From NCBI GenBank assembly GCA_963717075.1, contig CAVQVI010000010.1, forward strand, positions 248,001-312,000: a stretch of 64,000 bases of DNA, given 5' to 3'. Below the pieces are notes generated by a model. That model had not been told where the DNA came from. It did not search any database and worked only from the letters and a program-made list of their open reading frames with translations. The first letter of the stretch is position 1. The number at the start of each line of letters is the position of its first letter. This document shows, one piece after another, positions 17,917-27,078 of this stretch. The DNA comes from JBGOTP01 sp963717075. Lineage in GTDB: Bacteria; Acidobacteriota; Vicinamibacteria; Vicinamibacterales; CAVVIG01. The position numbers and the translations under genes were made by a program.

Positions 17917-17922
17917 ACAGGC

Positions 17923-18300
17923 ATGAAGTCCGCCGTCACGAGCCCTGATGCCCCGAAAGCGATAGGACCTTACTCTTCCGCGATCCGTTCCGGACAGCTG
18001 CTCTTCGTCTCCGGGCAGGTACCGGTTGATCCTGTCACGGGTCAGATGGTCGGCGGCGACATCGCCGCACAAACCGAGCGAGTGCTCGACAACATCGGCG
18101 CTCTGTTGCGAGCCGGCGGCCTGACGTTCGCCGACGTCGTGCGCACGACCGTCTTCCTGGCCGACATGAACGACTTCACCGCCATGAACGACGCCTACCG
18201 GTCGTACTTCTCCGAGCCATATCCCGCGCGATCAACGATCCAGGCAGCCAGGCTGCCGAGAGACGCGCGCGTCGAAATCGACGCCATTGCGTCGTACTGA
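17923..18300 (+). CDS. ridA: RidA family enamine/imine deaminase
   Basis: A 125-residue Rid protein, complete. It matches the RidA subfamily: APKAIGPYSSAIRSGQLLFV, SGQVPVDP, and the catalytic arginine in PYPARSTIQAARLPRDARVEIDAIA. RidA hydrolyses 2-aminoacrylate and other reactive enamines formed by PLP enzymes, protecting them from damage. It lies six bases after rpmB, probably in the same transcript, and converges on rel with two bases between the stops. Confidence 0.93.
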   Translation: MKSAVTSPDAPKAIGPYSSAIRSGQLLFVSGQVPVDPVTGQMVGGDIAAQTERVLDNIGALLRAGGLTFADVVRTTVFLADMNDFTAMNDAYRSYFSEPYPARSTIQAARLPRDARVEIDAIASY

Positions 18301-18302
18301 CG

Positions 18303-20480
18303 CTAATGACTCACGCCGCCGGCGCGAGAAACGTCGATGACGCCATTGACGCTGCGGAGCGACTTGATCACTTTTTCTAGGTGCTTCAAGTCGCTGATCT
18401 CGACCGTCACATCGATGCGTCCGCGGTGTTCGTCTCCTTCGGAGCGCGCTTCCATGTTCTTGATGTTCGTGTTGATATCGGCAATTCTGGCGCTGACCGC
18501 GGCCAGCAGGCCCTTTCGATCCTTGACTTCCATCGTCAGCTTCACGGTGTAGTTCACGGCTGGCTCGCCGCTGGCGCTCTTGTCCCATTCAACGTCAATG
18601 CGGCGCTCCGGATCGTAGAGAAGATTGAGCACGTTGGAGCAGGTGGCGGAATGCACGGAAACGCCCTTGCCACGCGTGATATATCCGACGATCTTCTCGC
18701 CACGAATCGGATTGCAGCACCGCGCCCGGAATACCAGCACATCGTCGGCGCCGGTGACCTTGATCTTCTCCTCGCCGCCTCCGAACGCGCGCCGGACGAC
18801 GGCGCTGACCATGCCTTCAGGCGGCTTTTCATGCAGCCGGTCCGCGGGTATGAGCCGGCCAAGGAGCTGCTTGGCCGACAACGTGCCGTACCCGATCAGA
18901 GCAAAAAGATCCTCGGGTGTCTTCGCACCCGCCTCGGCTTGTGCCTTGGTGAACGCCTCCGTCTCCTGGACGCCCCTCGGACTGACGTCGTACTTTCTCG
19001 CCTCCTTCTCGAAGACCTTCCGGCCGAGATCGATGGCCCGCGTACGCTCCTCCAGCCGTATGAGATGCTTGATCTTGTAACGTGCGTGCGAGGTGACAAC
19101 AAAATTCAGCCAGTCCCGGCTCGGTTTGTGACCGGGAGACGTCATGATCTCGACAATGTCTCCGTTCCGGAGGTGCGCGCGAAGCGGCACCATCTTGCCG
19201 TTCACGCGGGCGCCGACGCACTGGTGGCCGACATCCGTGTGAATGGAGTACGCAAAGTCGATCGGCGTGGCTCCGCGCGGGAAGGCCTTCACCTGTCCCT
19301 TTGGCGTGAAGGTATAAACCTCCTCGGCGTACAGATCTACTTTCAGGTGCTGAATGAACTCCTGCGGATCGCGCACCTCCTGCTGGTATTCGAGCAGCTG
19401 CCGCATCCACTGAAAGTAGCGCTCATCCTTCTGATCCCCAACGCGGCCCTCCTTATATTTCCAGTGCGCGGCAATTCCCTCCTCGGCCATGCGATGCATT
19501 TCCATGGTTCGGATCTGGAGTTCGAAGGGCATACCCCGATCGCTGACCACAGACGTGTGCAGCGACTGATATCCGTTCGGCCGCGGCATCGCAATGAAAT
19601 CTTTGATGCGACCGGGCACGGGCGACCACGTCTGGTGGATGATGCCAAGCGCCGCGTAACAGTCCTTCACGCTGCCGGTAATGATGCGGAGCGCAATGAA
19701 GTCGTACACCTGATCGAGCTCGATTCGCTGCGCTTTCAGCTTCTGATGAATACTCCACAGTCGCTTGATCCGACCGTCGATCTCAACGACCGGCACCGAG
19801 GCCTCACGCAACTTCGCGGCAATCGTGTTCTTCAGCTGCTCGATCAGGCCTTCCGTCGCGCGGCGCCTGGCATCGACCTGCGCGCGCAGCGTCTCGTAGG
19901 CGGCGGGCTCGAGGTAGCGAAATGAGAGTTCTTCCAGCTCGTTCTTCACCTTGCTCATGCCGAGCCGGTTGGCAATCGGCGCGTAAATATCGCGTGTTTC
20001 CTGGGCGATCGTCCGGCGCTTGTCTTCGGACAAATGGCTGAGCGTCCGCATGTTGTGGAGACGGTCCGCCAGCTTGACGAGGATGACGCGGATGTCGTCC
20101 ACCATCGCCAGCAGCATCTTGCGAAAGTTCTCGGCCTGGCGCTCCTCGGTCGACGAGAACGGGATGGCGCTGATCTTCGTGACCCCTTCCACGACGTGCG
20201 CCACTTCGGGCCCGAACAGCTCACGAATTCGGTCGATGGTCGTGAGCGTGTCCTCGACCACGTCATGCAGCAGACCGGCCGCGATGGCCACGACGTCGAG
20301 TTTCATGTCCACCAGAAAGTCCGCAACTGCAAGAGGATGAACGAGATAAGGCTCACCTGAGTGACGCACTTGTCCCTTGTGCTCAAACGCCGTGAACACG
20401 TACGCTCGTCTCAAGAGCTCCACGTCGGCGTCCGGGCTGTAGGCGCGGACTTTTTCCAGAAGGTCTTCGAAGCGAATCAT
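18303..20480 (-). CDS. Bifunctional (p)ppGpp synthetase/hydrolase
   Basis: A 725-residue long RelA/SpoT homologue. The HD hydrolase is intact (HPLAVADFL, GLLHDVVEDT), then the synthetase domain with GRIKRLWSIHQKLKAQ, YDFIALRII and RIKDFIAMPRPNGYQSLHT; the RxKD signature is that of bifunctional enzymes. TGS (VYTFTPKGQVKAFPRGATPIDFAYSIH region), a helical/zinc-finger segment with CC, and a C-terminal ACT domain follow. It makes and degrades the alarmone ppGpp in response to uncharged tRNA. No second long homologue is present here. The dksA-like and rpmB genes nearby are plausible functional partners. Confidence 0.95.
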   Translation of the reverse strand: MIRFEDLLEKVRAYSPDADVELLRRAYVFTAFEHKGQVRHSGEPYLVHPLAVADFLVDMKLDVVAIAAGLLHDVVEDTLTTIDRIRELFGPEVAHVVEGVTKISAIPFSSTEERQAENFRKMLLAMVDDIRVILVKLADRLHNMRTLSHLSEDKRRTIAQETRDIYAPIANRLGMSKVKNELEELSFRYLEPAAYETLRAQVDARRRATEGLIEQLKNTIAAKLREASVPVVEIDGRIKRLWSIHQKLKAQRIELDQVYDFIALRIITGSVKDCYAALGIIHQTWSPVPGRIKDFIAMPRPNGYQSLHTSVVSDRGMPFELQIRTMEMHRMAEEGIAAHWKYKEGRVGDQKDERYFQWMRQLLEYQQEVRDPQEFIQHLKVDLYAEEVYTFTPKGQVKAFPRGATPIDFAYSIHTDVGHQCVGARVNGKMVPLRAHLRNGDIVEIMTSPGHKPSRDWLNFVVTSHARYKIKHLIRLEERTRAIDLGRKVFEKEARKYDVSPRGVQETEAFTKAQAEAGAKTPEDLFALIGYGTLSAKQLLGRLIPADRLHEKPPEGMVSAVVRRAFGGGEEKIKVTGADDVLVFRARCCNPIRGEKIVGYITRGKGVSVHSATCSNVLNLLYDPERRIDVEWDKSASGEPAVNYTVKLTMEVKDRKGLLAAVSARIADINTNIKNMEARSEGDEHRGRIDVTVEISDLKHLEKVIKSLRSVNGVIDVSRAGGVSH

Positions 20481-20545
20481 GAGATCTGGTGTCTAATTTC
20501 TTGTCGGCCGGATGCTTAGCCTAATCATAGGGATGCCCCGCTGCC

Positions 20546-20575
20546 TTGACGTACGTTTTTTCGCTTCACTATACT
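20546..20575 (+). promoter_or_regulatory. Sigma-70-type promoter for TPR lipoprotein gene
   Basis: TTGACG at 20546-20551 and TATACT at 20570-20575 are separated by 18 bases, giving five of six matches at each box. The lipoprotein ATG lies 56 bases downstream with AAGGA before it. Divergent from rel. Confidence 0.65.
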
Positions 20576-20630
20576 TGCGCGATTTCGCCAGAAAACCAAT
20601 TTTCAATCTGCCCAGGCAAGGATCGGACAT

Positions 20631-21620
20631 ATGCAGACTCAGGGTCGTCACGGGACTCCAACTCGGACGTTGTCGGGTGCAACATTAGTAGTGGCCTTAG
20701 CCTCCCTGGCAATTCTGCCGGGCTGTGCGCAATTTGGGCGTCTGCAGGCGATGCGGTCGTTCAAAGAGGCGAACCTAGCGTATGCGGGTCAGGACTACAA
20801 GAAGGCGGTTGCGTTGTACGAAGAGGCAGTGCAGGCGTATCCTGACCTGAAGGTCGCGTATTTCTACCTTGCCAATAGCTACGACAACATGTACCGGCCA
20901 GCCGAGAAAGGTAAACCCGAGAACGACATCCTGATGGAGAAGGCGGTCAAGAACTACCTGTTGTCGGCCGAGAAACTCGCGGGCACAACCGACCAAGTCG
21001 AAAAGATGATCGGGAAGCGCTCGCTCGAGTATCTCGTGGCTGCCTACGGGGCCGACAAGTTGAACGCGCCCGATCAGGCGGAACCTGTCGTCCAGAAGAT
21101 GATTCAGATGGACCCTTCCGAACCCACCAACTACTTCGCGCTGGCGAAGATCTATGAGGATGCCGGCGCCTACGCCGAAGCGGAAGAAATGTATTTGAAG
21201 GCCAAGGAGGTTCGTCCGAACGACCCGTCGGTCTACACGACGCTCGCCGGCTACTACAACCGCCAGGGCCAGTTCGACAAGACCATCAAGGCGCTCGAGG
21301 AGCGAGCCGCCAAAGAGCCGACCAACCCCGAGGCCTTTCACACCATCGCCAGTTACTATTGGGACGAAACGCGCGGAGACCCGAAGCTGCGCGACAGCGA
21401 GAAGAAGGAGTTCGTCCTGAAGGGCCTCGAGGCGTCCGACAGAGCCATCGGGCTCAAGCCCGACTATGTGGACGCCATCGTCTTCAAGGGCCTCCTGCTG
21501 CGCCAGCAGGCGCTTCTGGAAAAGGACCCGGGCAAACAGAACGCGCTCATCAACGAGGCCAAGCAACTCACGGAGAAGGCCACCGAGTTGCGTCGAAAGC
21601 AGACCGCAGGCGCCAGCTAG
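20631..21620 (+). CDS. TPR-repeat lipoprotein
   Basis: A 329-residue secreted protein. A hydrophobic signal segment (LVVALASLAIL) ends in LPGC, so Cys32 is the probable lipidation site. About five to six tetratricopeptide repeats follow (FKEANLAYAGQDYKKAVALYEEAV, YFALAKIYEDAGAYAEAEEMYLKA and others), giving an all-helical scaffold for protein-protein contacts at the inner face of the outer membrane or in the periplasm. It has its own promoter and a strong terminator, so it is monocistronic. The binding partner is unknown. Confidence 0.85.
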   Translation: MQTQGRHGTPTRTLSGATLVVALASLAILPGCAQFGRLQAMRSFKEANLAYAGQDYKKAVALYEEAVQAYPDLKVAYFYLANSYDNMYRPAEKGKPENDILMEKAVKNYLLSAEKLAGTTDQVEKMIGKRSLEYLVAAYGADKLNAPDQAEPVVQKMIQMDPSEPTNYFALAKIYEDAGAYAEAEEMYLKAKEVRPNDPSVYTTLAGYYNRQGQFDKTIKALEERAAKEPTNPEAFHTIASYYWDETRGDPKLRDSEKKEFVLKGLEASDRAIGLKPDYVDAIVFKGLLLRQQALLEKDPGKQNALINEAKQLTEKATELRRKQTAGAS

Positions 21621-21710
21621 TCTGGACTCGAGACCGCAGGGGCGCCCGACGATGACGGCGCCAGCAAGAGGCCGCTGCCGCAAGGCGTAACGCACGCATG
21701 CAGAAAGTAG

Positions 21711-21744
21711 AAAAGGCCGCCAGACGTGTCTGGCGGCCTTTTTT
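21711..21744 (+). terminator. Rho-independent terminator
   Basis: AAGGCCGCCAGAC (21713-21725) pairs with GTCTGGCGGCCTT (21728-21740), followed by a T-tract to 21744. Thirteen base pairs with a very small loop; the flanking A and T runs could also serve the minus strand. It ends the TPR lipoprotein transcript. Confidence 0.9.
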
Positions 21745-21766
21745 GATCCGAGCGTGCTTCGTTCGT

Positions 21767-21802
21767 AAGGCCCAACTCTTCACCGAAAGGCCCAACTTTT
21801 CA
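21767..21802. repeat. Two-copy 16-base direct repeat
   Basis: AAGGCCCAACTCTTCA (21767-21782) recurs as AAGGCCCAACTTTTCA (21787-21802), one mismatch, 20-base period, between the terminator and the exbD stop. It could be a binding site in two turns of the helix or a slippage duplication; no function is evident. Confidence 0.6.
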
Positions 21803-21856
21803 ACGTCGGGCGCAGTCCCCCCGTGGCCTGGCTTTCAAGTCGGGCGTTAGGGACTC

Positions 21857-22324
21857 CTAGTTGGTCCTCTGAACGCCGGCGGCCTTCCGCATGCCGGCGG
21901 TGATGATGCCAACTTTCTCCACGCCTGCGCCCTTGGCGGCGTCGATGACGTCGATAATCCGGCCGTACTTGATCGTCTCGGCACCGGCGATGAACATCGT
22001 CTTATCCTTGCGCTGCTCGTAGATGGTGCGGAGCCTGGACTCGAGATCCTGGATGGTGATGTCCTGATGATTGATCGTAATCCGGCCGTCAGCCGTGTAG
22101 TCCAGGAGGATCTGACTCACGCTCGATTCAGTCTGTGTGGCACTCTTGGTTTCGAGCGGGAGGTTGATATCGACGCCCTTCTGCGTCAGGTCGAGCGCCG
22201 CCATGAAAATGACCAGCAGCACGAGCAGAACGTCGATGAGCGGCGTCACGTTCATGTCCGCATTGGCATGCGGCATTTCCTCCTTGACGACCTTATCAGC
22301 CCCGAGGTGATGATGGTGTGCCAT
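21857..22324 (-). CDS. ExbD/TolR family biopolymer transport protein (second copy)
   Basis: A 155-residue ExbD-type protein: cytoplasmic N terminus, one membrane segment (PLIDVLLVLLVIFMAALDLT) with the conserved proton-path aspartate in MNVTPLIDVLLV, then a periplasmic domain. A His-rich start (MAHHHHLG) is unusual and could bind metal. The start overlaps the stop of the first exbD by one base (22324). Together with ExbB it forms the proton-driven motor for TonB. Two different ExbD chains suggest a heteromeric stator or two specialised motors. Confidence 0.9.
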   Translation of the reverse strand: MAHHHHLGADKVVKEEMPHANADMNVTPLIDVLLVLLVIFMAALDLTQKGVDINLPLETKSATQTESSVSQILLDYTADGRITINHQDITIQDLESRLRTIYEQRKDKTMFIAGAETIKYGRIIDVIDAAKGAGVEKVGIITAGMRKAAGVQRTN

Positions 22325-22761
22325 TACCGTCCTCCCGCCGCGGATGGGCTTTTCTTCGGATCGGTAATGAGACCGATATCCTCGATGCCGGCCTGCCGGA
22401 GATCGTCCATCGCACCCATCACCGCGCCGTAGTCGACGTCCTGATCGGCCTTGATGAGCACGACCTTGTCCTTCTTGGTTTCCAACAGTTCCGCGATCTT
22501 GGTCACCAGTTCGCCCCGCTGAACGAGTCGAGCGTTCAGATAGACATCCTTGTTGGCCGCGATCGCGATGACCGTCTGATCCTGGGTCGACGGTTTATCC
22601 TTCGTGTTCTGTGCAAGCGGCAGCCGGACGCTGACGCCCTGCTGCAGCATCGGTGCGATCAGCATCATGATGATGAGCAGCACCAGCATGACGTCGACGA
22701 GCGGCGTGACGTTGATGTCGGCCTTGATGCCACCTTTTGCGCCGCCTACGTCCATTGACAT
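22324..22761 (-). CDS. exbD: ExbD/TolR family biopolymer transport protein (first copy)
   Basis: A 145-residue ExbD with INVTPLVDVMLVLLIIMML as the single membrane helix and its conserved Asp, followed by the periplasmic peptidoglycan/TonB-interacting domain (VIKADQDVDYGAVMGAMDDLR). It follows exbB by 51 bases and overlaps the second exbD. Part of the tonB-exbB-exbD-exbD operon that energises outer-membrane transport. Confidence 0.92.
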   Translation of the reverse strand: MSMDVGGAKGGIKADINVTPLVDVMLVLLIIMMLIAPMLQQGVSVRLPLAQNTKDKPSTQDQTVIAIAANKDVYLNARLVQRGELVTKIAELLETKKDKVVLIKADQDVDYGAVMGAMDDLRQAGIEDIGLITDPKKSPSAAGGR

Positions 22762-22812
22762 GGCTACAACTCCTAATCTCTCGGTTCCACGCTACGCGCG
22801 GCTGAAACGTTC

Positions 22813-23484
22813 CTACGCCGTCTTCTTGATGAAATAGTCGACGAGCTCGGACGAAGAGTTGTCCATCTCAACGTTGAAGTACTCGACCCGGCCGGAGAGG
22901 TAGTTGTAGAACCACACCGCCGGAATCGCGACGAACAGGCCCGCGGCCGTCTCGACGAGTGCTTCGGAAATGCCGGCCGACACGCCGGCGATACCGCCCG
23001 ATCCGCTGCTCGCAATGCCCTGGAACGCGTTGATGACGCCCACGACCGTTCCGAGCAGCCCGACGAACGGGGCAGTCGACCCGATCGTCGCCACGGCCGC
23101 AATACCCTTCTTCAGATCGGACGCCGTCAGCGCCGAGGCGCGCTGAATCGAGCGGCGCACGGAGTCAAGAAGGTCCTCACGGCTCATGCCGCTGCTGGTG
23201 TCCTGTTGAAACTGATACTCCTGCAGCCCCGCAAGCACGACCTTGGCCAAGTGACTATAGCGATAGTTCTTGGAGGAGGACAGTGCAATTGCGTCTTTCA
23301 GCCGTCCCTCTTTCAGGTGCTTCGCCACCTGCGGCGCATACAACTTCGACTGACTTCGCGCCTTGTTGTAGGTCATGATGCGTTCGACGGCCACGCCGAT
23401 CGACCACATTGACATGACCAAGAGCACGAAGGCCACGCCCTTTGCCAGCAATCCCATTGACGCCCACATCGACATGAAATCCAC
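22813..23484 (-). CDS. exbB: MotA/TolQ/ExbB proton channel family protein
   Basis: A 223-residue ExbB/TolQ homologue with three membrane segments: an N-terminal helix (LLAKGVAFVLLVMSMWSIGVAV), a large cytoplasmic loop, and two C-terminal helices containing GSTAPFVGLLGTVVGVINAF and VETAAGLFVAIPAVWFYNYL. It forms the pentameric channel around ExbD. Neighbours tonB and two exbD genes indicate the TonB rather than the Tol system; no tolA, tolB or pal is present. Confidence 0.93.
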   Translation of the reverse strand: MDFMSMWASMGLLAKGVAFVLLVMSMWSIGVAVERIMTYNKARSQSKLYAPQVAKHLKEGRLKDAIALSSSKNYRYSHLAKVVLAGLQEYQFQQDTSSGMSREDLLDSVRRSIQRASALTASDLKKGIAAVATIGSTAPFVGLLGTVVGVINAFQGIASSGSGGIAGVSAGISEALVETAAGLFVAIPAVWFYNYLSGRVEYFNVEMDNSSSELVDYFIKKTA

Positions 23485-23543
23485 GGTCCATCCTCCATCG
23501 AGACGAGGTTACGAGAGTCGCGTACAGGTCGAACGTCCCGGCA

Positions 23544-24283
23544 TCACTTCAGTGTGAAGCTCACCGTAATGTTGTAGAAGATTTCCTGCGGCACGCCGTT
23601 GAGCAGCGTCGGCGTGTATACCCACTGCTTCACCGCGTCGAGCGCCGCCTGATCGAGCAGCGGAACCGAACGAATTACTTTCGCATCCTTGACGTGCCCG
23701 TCAATACCTACCAGCAGTTCAATAATAACCACGCCCTCTTTACGAGCGGACTGCGCAATTGGCGGGTAGACCGGGTCGACGTTCTTGATCTTCGTCGGCG
23801 CCTTGATGACGCCACCGACGCGGACCGGCGCTGGAGGCGGCGGCGGGGGCGGCGGCGGGGGGGCGGAGGGGGCGCAACGAGACCGCCGACAATCCCACTT
23901 TGCACGCCGCCGACAATGCCGCCTTCGACGCCGCCGACAACGCCTCTGTTCACCTCGAGGCCAGTCTCCGGCTTGATCTCTTTGGGGGCCTCCACTGGAG
24001 CCGCGTTCACGTTGGCTTCCGGAACCGGTGCCTTCGGGACTTCCGGAGCTGCCGCCGGCGGCGGCGGTGGTGGCGGCGGTGGTGGCGGTGGCGGTGGCGG
24101 CGCCGCAACGAAGGCCATCATCGCTGGCGGGGTCGGAAGCGCGTCCATGGCGACCAACGGGATGATAATGACCGCACTGATCGCGACGGTATGCACCAGA
24201 ATCGACAGCGGTACCGTATACCACCGACGGGTGCCGATTTTGATAGAGGGGTTGACTACATCACCGAACAAATCAGCTGGCAC
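23544..24283 (-). CDS. tonB: TonB family energy transducer (frameshift in a G-rich tract)
   Basis: TonB spans the periplasm and passes ExbBD force to outer-membrane receptors. GTG 24283 has GGGGAGGAG upstream. Order: one N-terminal membrane anchor (VPLSILVHTVAISAVIIIPL), a 15-proline run, a Pro/Glu-rich stalk with GVVGGVEGGIVGGVQSGIVGG, a second proline run, and the C-terminal TonB domain (VYPPIAQSARKEGVVIIELL, KQWVYTPTLLNG). The frame breaks within the second proline run, which is coded by G runs of five to seven on the plus strand (23845-23872). Probably a homopolymer miscall; true slippage is possible. First gene of the exb operon. Confidence 0.9.
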
Positions 24284-24370
24284 AGATCTCCTCCCCGGAG
24301 TAGTCGCCCCGAAACGTGAAGCCCCTTACCGCGCCCTGCCCGCGCACCTGGCTCCTTGCCAAAGGCCGCG

Positions 24371-24400
24371 ATTATAGCCAGTCGAAAAACAGACAGTCAA
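24371..24400 (-). promoter_or_regulatory. Promoter of the tonB-exb operon
   Basis: On the minus strand TTGACT (plus 24395-24400) and TATAAT (plus 24371-24376) are 18 bases apart, a near-consensus housekeeping promoter 87 bases before the tonB GTG. No Fur-box-like 19-mer was recognised around it. Confidence 0.75.
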
Positions 24401-24451
24401 CGAGCGAATGATGCTCAACTGTTAGACACCAAGTTCCGGGAATCGGCCACC

Positions 24452-26948
24452 CTAGGCGTTCCCAGACCCGATACGCATCCCGTAGAACGACCGGTGGACG
24501 AAGAACATCGAAATCCCGAAGAAAACTGCGGCCAGGGTGTGCGTGACCATCGCCCCGACATCCGCCGACAGCGTCACGGCCAGCTGGACCGCCAGCAGTC
24601 CGAACAGCGTCGTGAACTTGATGACCGGGTTGAGTGCGACCGACGACGTGTCCTTGAAGGGGTCGCCGACCGTATCGCCGACGACCGTCGCCGCGTGCAG
24701 CGGGGTGCCCTTCATCTTCAGCTCAACCTCCACGATCTTCTTGGCGTTGTCCCACGCGCCGCCCGCGTTCGCCATGAAAATCGCCTGATACAGGCCGAAG
24801 AGGGCGATGGAAATCAGGTAGCCGATGAACAAGTAAGGTTCGACGAACGCGAACGCCAGCGTCGAAAAGAACACCGTAAGGAAGATGTTCAGCATCCCTT
24901 TCTGCGCGTACCGCGTGCAGATCTCCACGACCTTCTTACTGTCTTCAACTGAGGCCTTCTCCACTCCCTCGAGTTTGATATTGGCCTTGATGAACTCCAC
25001 CGCGCGGTACGCCCCGGTCGTCACCGCCTGAGCCGACGCGCCCGTGAACCAATAGATCACCGCGCCGCCGGTCACCAGGCCCAGAAAGAACGGCGGGTGC
25101 AGCAGGGAGAGCTTGTCGAGGTTCTGGGTCAGCTCATGCGTCAGGACGAAGATGATCGAAAAGATCATCGTCGTCGCTCCGACCACGGCCGTGCCAATCA
25201 GCACGGGCTTGGCAGTCGCCTTGAACGTGTTACCAGCGCCGTCATTCTCTTCGAGCAGATCCTTGGCCCGATCGAAGCGAACGTCGAATGCCGTGCTCAC
25301 GCTTGATCGATTCCTTGATGCCGGGGATCTGCTCGATGACCGACAGTTCGAAGACCGATTGCGCATTGTCGGTGACCGGACCGTAGGAATCCACGGCGAT
25401 GGTGACGGGGCCCATGCCAAGGAATCCGAACGCCACCAGGCCGAACGCGAAGACCGCGGGGGCGAGCATCATGCCGCCGGCGGAGACGCCGGCGGGAGCG
25501 ATCGCGGGAATCGCCAGGCTGACGCTGTACGCGATGCCCATCAGCCCGACGATGCTCAAGCCGAGCCAATAGGCACTGAAGTTGCCGGCGACGAACCCGG
25601 ACAGGATATTCAGCGACGCGCCGCCTTCGCGCGACGAGGTCACCACTTCCTTCACGTGACCCGATTCCGTTGACGTGAACACCTTCACGAGCTCGGGGAT
25701 GATCGCCCCGGCCAGCGTGCCGCACGTGATGATCGTCGACAGCTTCCACCAGAGCGATCCGTCGCCGAGGTTGGGAATCAGCAGATAGGAAACCACATAC
25801 GTAATGGCGACCGACACGAAGGAGGTGAGCCAGACAAGCGAGGTGAGCGGCGCCTCGAAGTTCATCTTGTCGACGTTGAGGTACTTGCCCTTCGCCACGC
25901 TCTCGTTGATGAAATACGACAGGCCACTTGCCACGATCATCATGATGCGCATCACGAAGATCCACACGAGCAGCTGGACCTGAACTTTCACGTCGGGAAC
26001 CGCGAGCACGATGAACGAGATCAACGCGACGCCGGTCACCCCGTACGTCTCGAAGCCATCGGCGCTCGGACCGACCGAATCCCCCGCGTTGTCGCCGGTG
26101 CAGTCGGCGATCACTCCAGGGTTGCGCGCGTCGTCTTCCTTGATATTGAAGACGATCTTCATCAGGTCAGACCCGATGTCGGCGATCTTCGTGAAGATGC
26201 CACCCGCAATCCGCAACGCCGCTGCACCCAGTGATTCGCCGATGGCGAATCCGATGAAGCAGGCGCCCGCCAGGTTGCCGGGAATGAACAGAAGAATACA
26301 GAGCATCAGGAGGAGCTCAACGCTGATGAGCAGCATCCCGATGCTCATGCCCGAGCGAAGCGGAATCGCGTAGATGGGAAACGGCTTGCCCCGAAGGCTC
26401 GCGAACGCGGCGCGGGAGTTCGCAAACGTGTTGACGCGGATGCCGAACCATGCCACGCCGTAACTTCCCCCGATGCCGATGAGACTGAAGAGAAGAATAA
26501 TGACGACCCGGAACGGCTCCATGGCCTGGAGCACTCCGAAGTAGAACACCATGATCACGCCGATGAACACCTCGAGGAGCAGGATGAATTTCCCCTGCGT
26601 GATGAGATACGTCTTGCAGGTCTCGTAGATCAGTTCCGAGACCTCCAGCATGGACGCGTGCACCGGCAGGTTCTTGAGCTGCGTGAAGGTCATCAACCCG
26701 AACAACAGGCCCAGTCCGCAAACCAGCAGCCCCCCCATGAGCAGCGTCCGCCCGTTCACACCGTGAAAGTCGACCGTCGAGAGATCGGGCAGCACCAGAT
26801 CGGCTTCGCCGCGATGCGCCACTTCCTGAGTCGCACCAGGCGTTTGACCGACCTGCGCAAACGCCGTCCGGGGCATAGCCGACATCGCGACCAGCAACAA
26901 CAGTGGGACGAACAGCCGCCCGATAAAACTCTGAACCGTCGCGCTCAT
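24452..26948 (-). CDS. hppA: Membrane-bound proton/sodium-translocating pyrophosphatase (one frameshift)
   Basis: About 830 residues once repaired. It couples pyrophosphate hydrolysis to ion pumping across the inner membrane. Seen: an N-terminal signal-like segment ending near RTAFAQ, some fifteen membrane helices, the substrate block DCTGDNAGDSVGPSADGFET, EGGASLNI, and late GNTFKATAKPVLIG and FMANAGGAWDNAKK. The Lys in GNTFKA occupies the site that is Lys in K+-independent and Ala in K+-dependent enzymes, favouring K+ independence; ion specificity is not settled. ATG 26948 has AGAGGTGAG in front. The frame shifts near 25290 by a surplus base between KREHG and FDVRFDRA. Confidence 0.93.
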
Positions 26949-27064
26949 CTCACCTCTCAGGAGGCAGGTCCCACAACGGGGCCCACCCGACATCAATTGA
27001 CTGCGGCACGCACCCGCGGGCCGAGATCTCAGAGACCGCCAAAACTGTAAACACAAAGGTCGGG

Positions 27065-27070
27065 ATTATA
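27065..27070 (-). promoter_or_regulatory. -10 box upstream of hppA
   Basis: Perfect TATAAT on the minus strand in the context CGGGTATAATCCC, 116 bases before the hppA ATG. The -35 region is weak. It lies just beyond the DUF502 stop (27079), so hppA probably has its own start despite running in the same direction. Confidence 0.5.
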
Positions 27071-27078
27071 CCCGGAAG

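Noticed and set aside
18381..19925. Plus-strand open frame of 514 codons opposite rel
   Set aside because: Antisense shadow of a clearly conserved gene.
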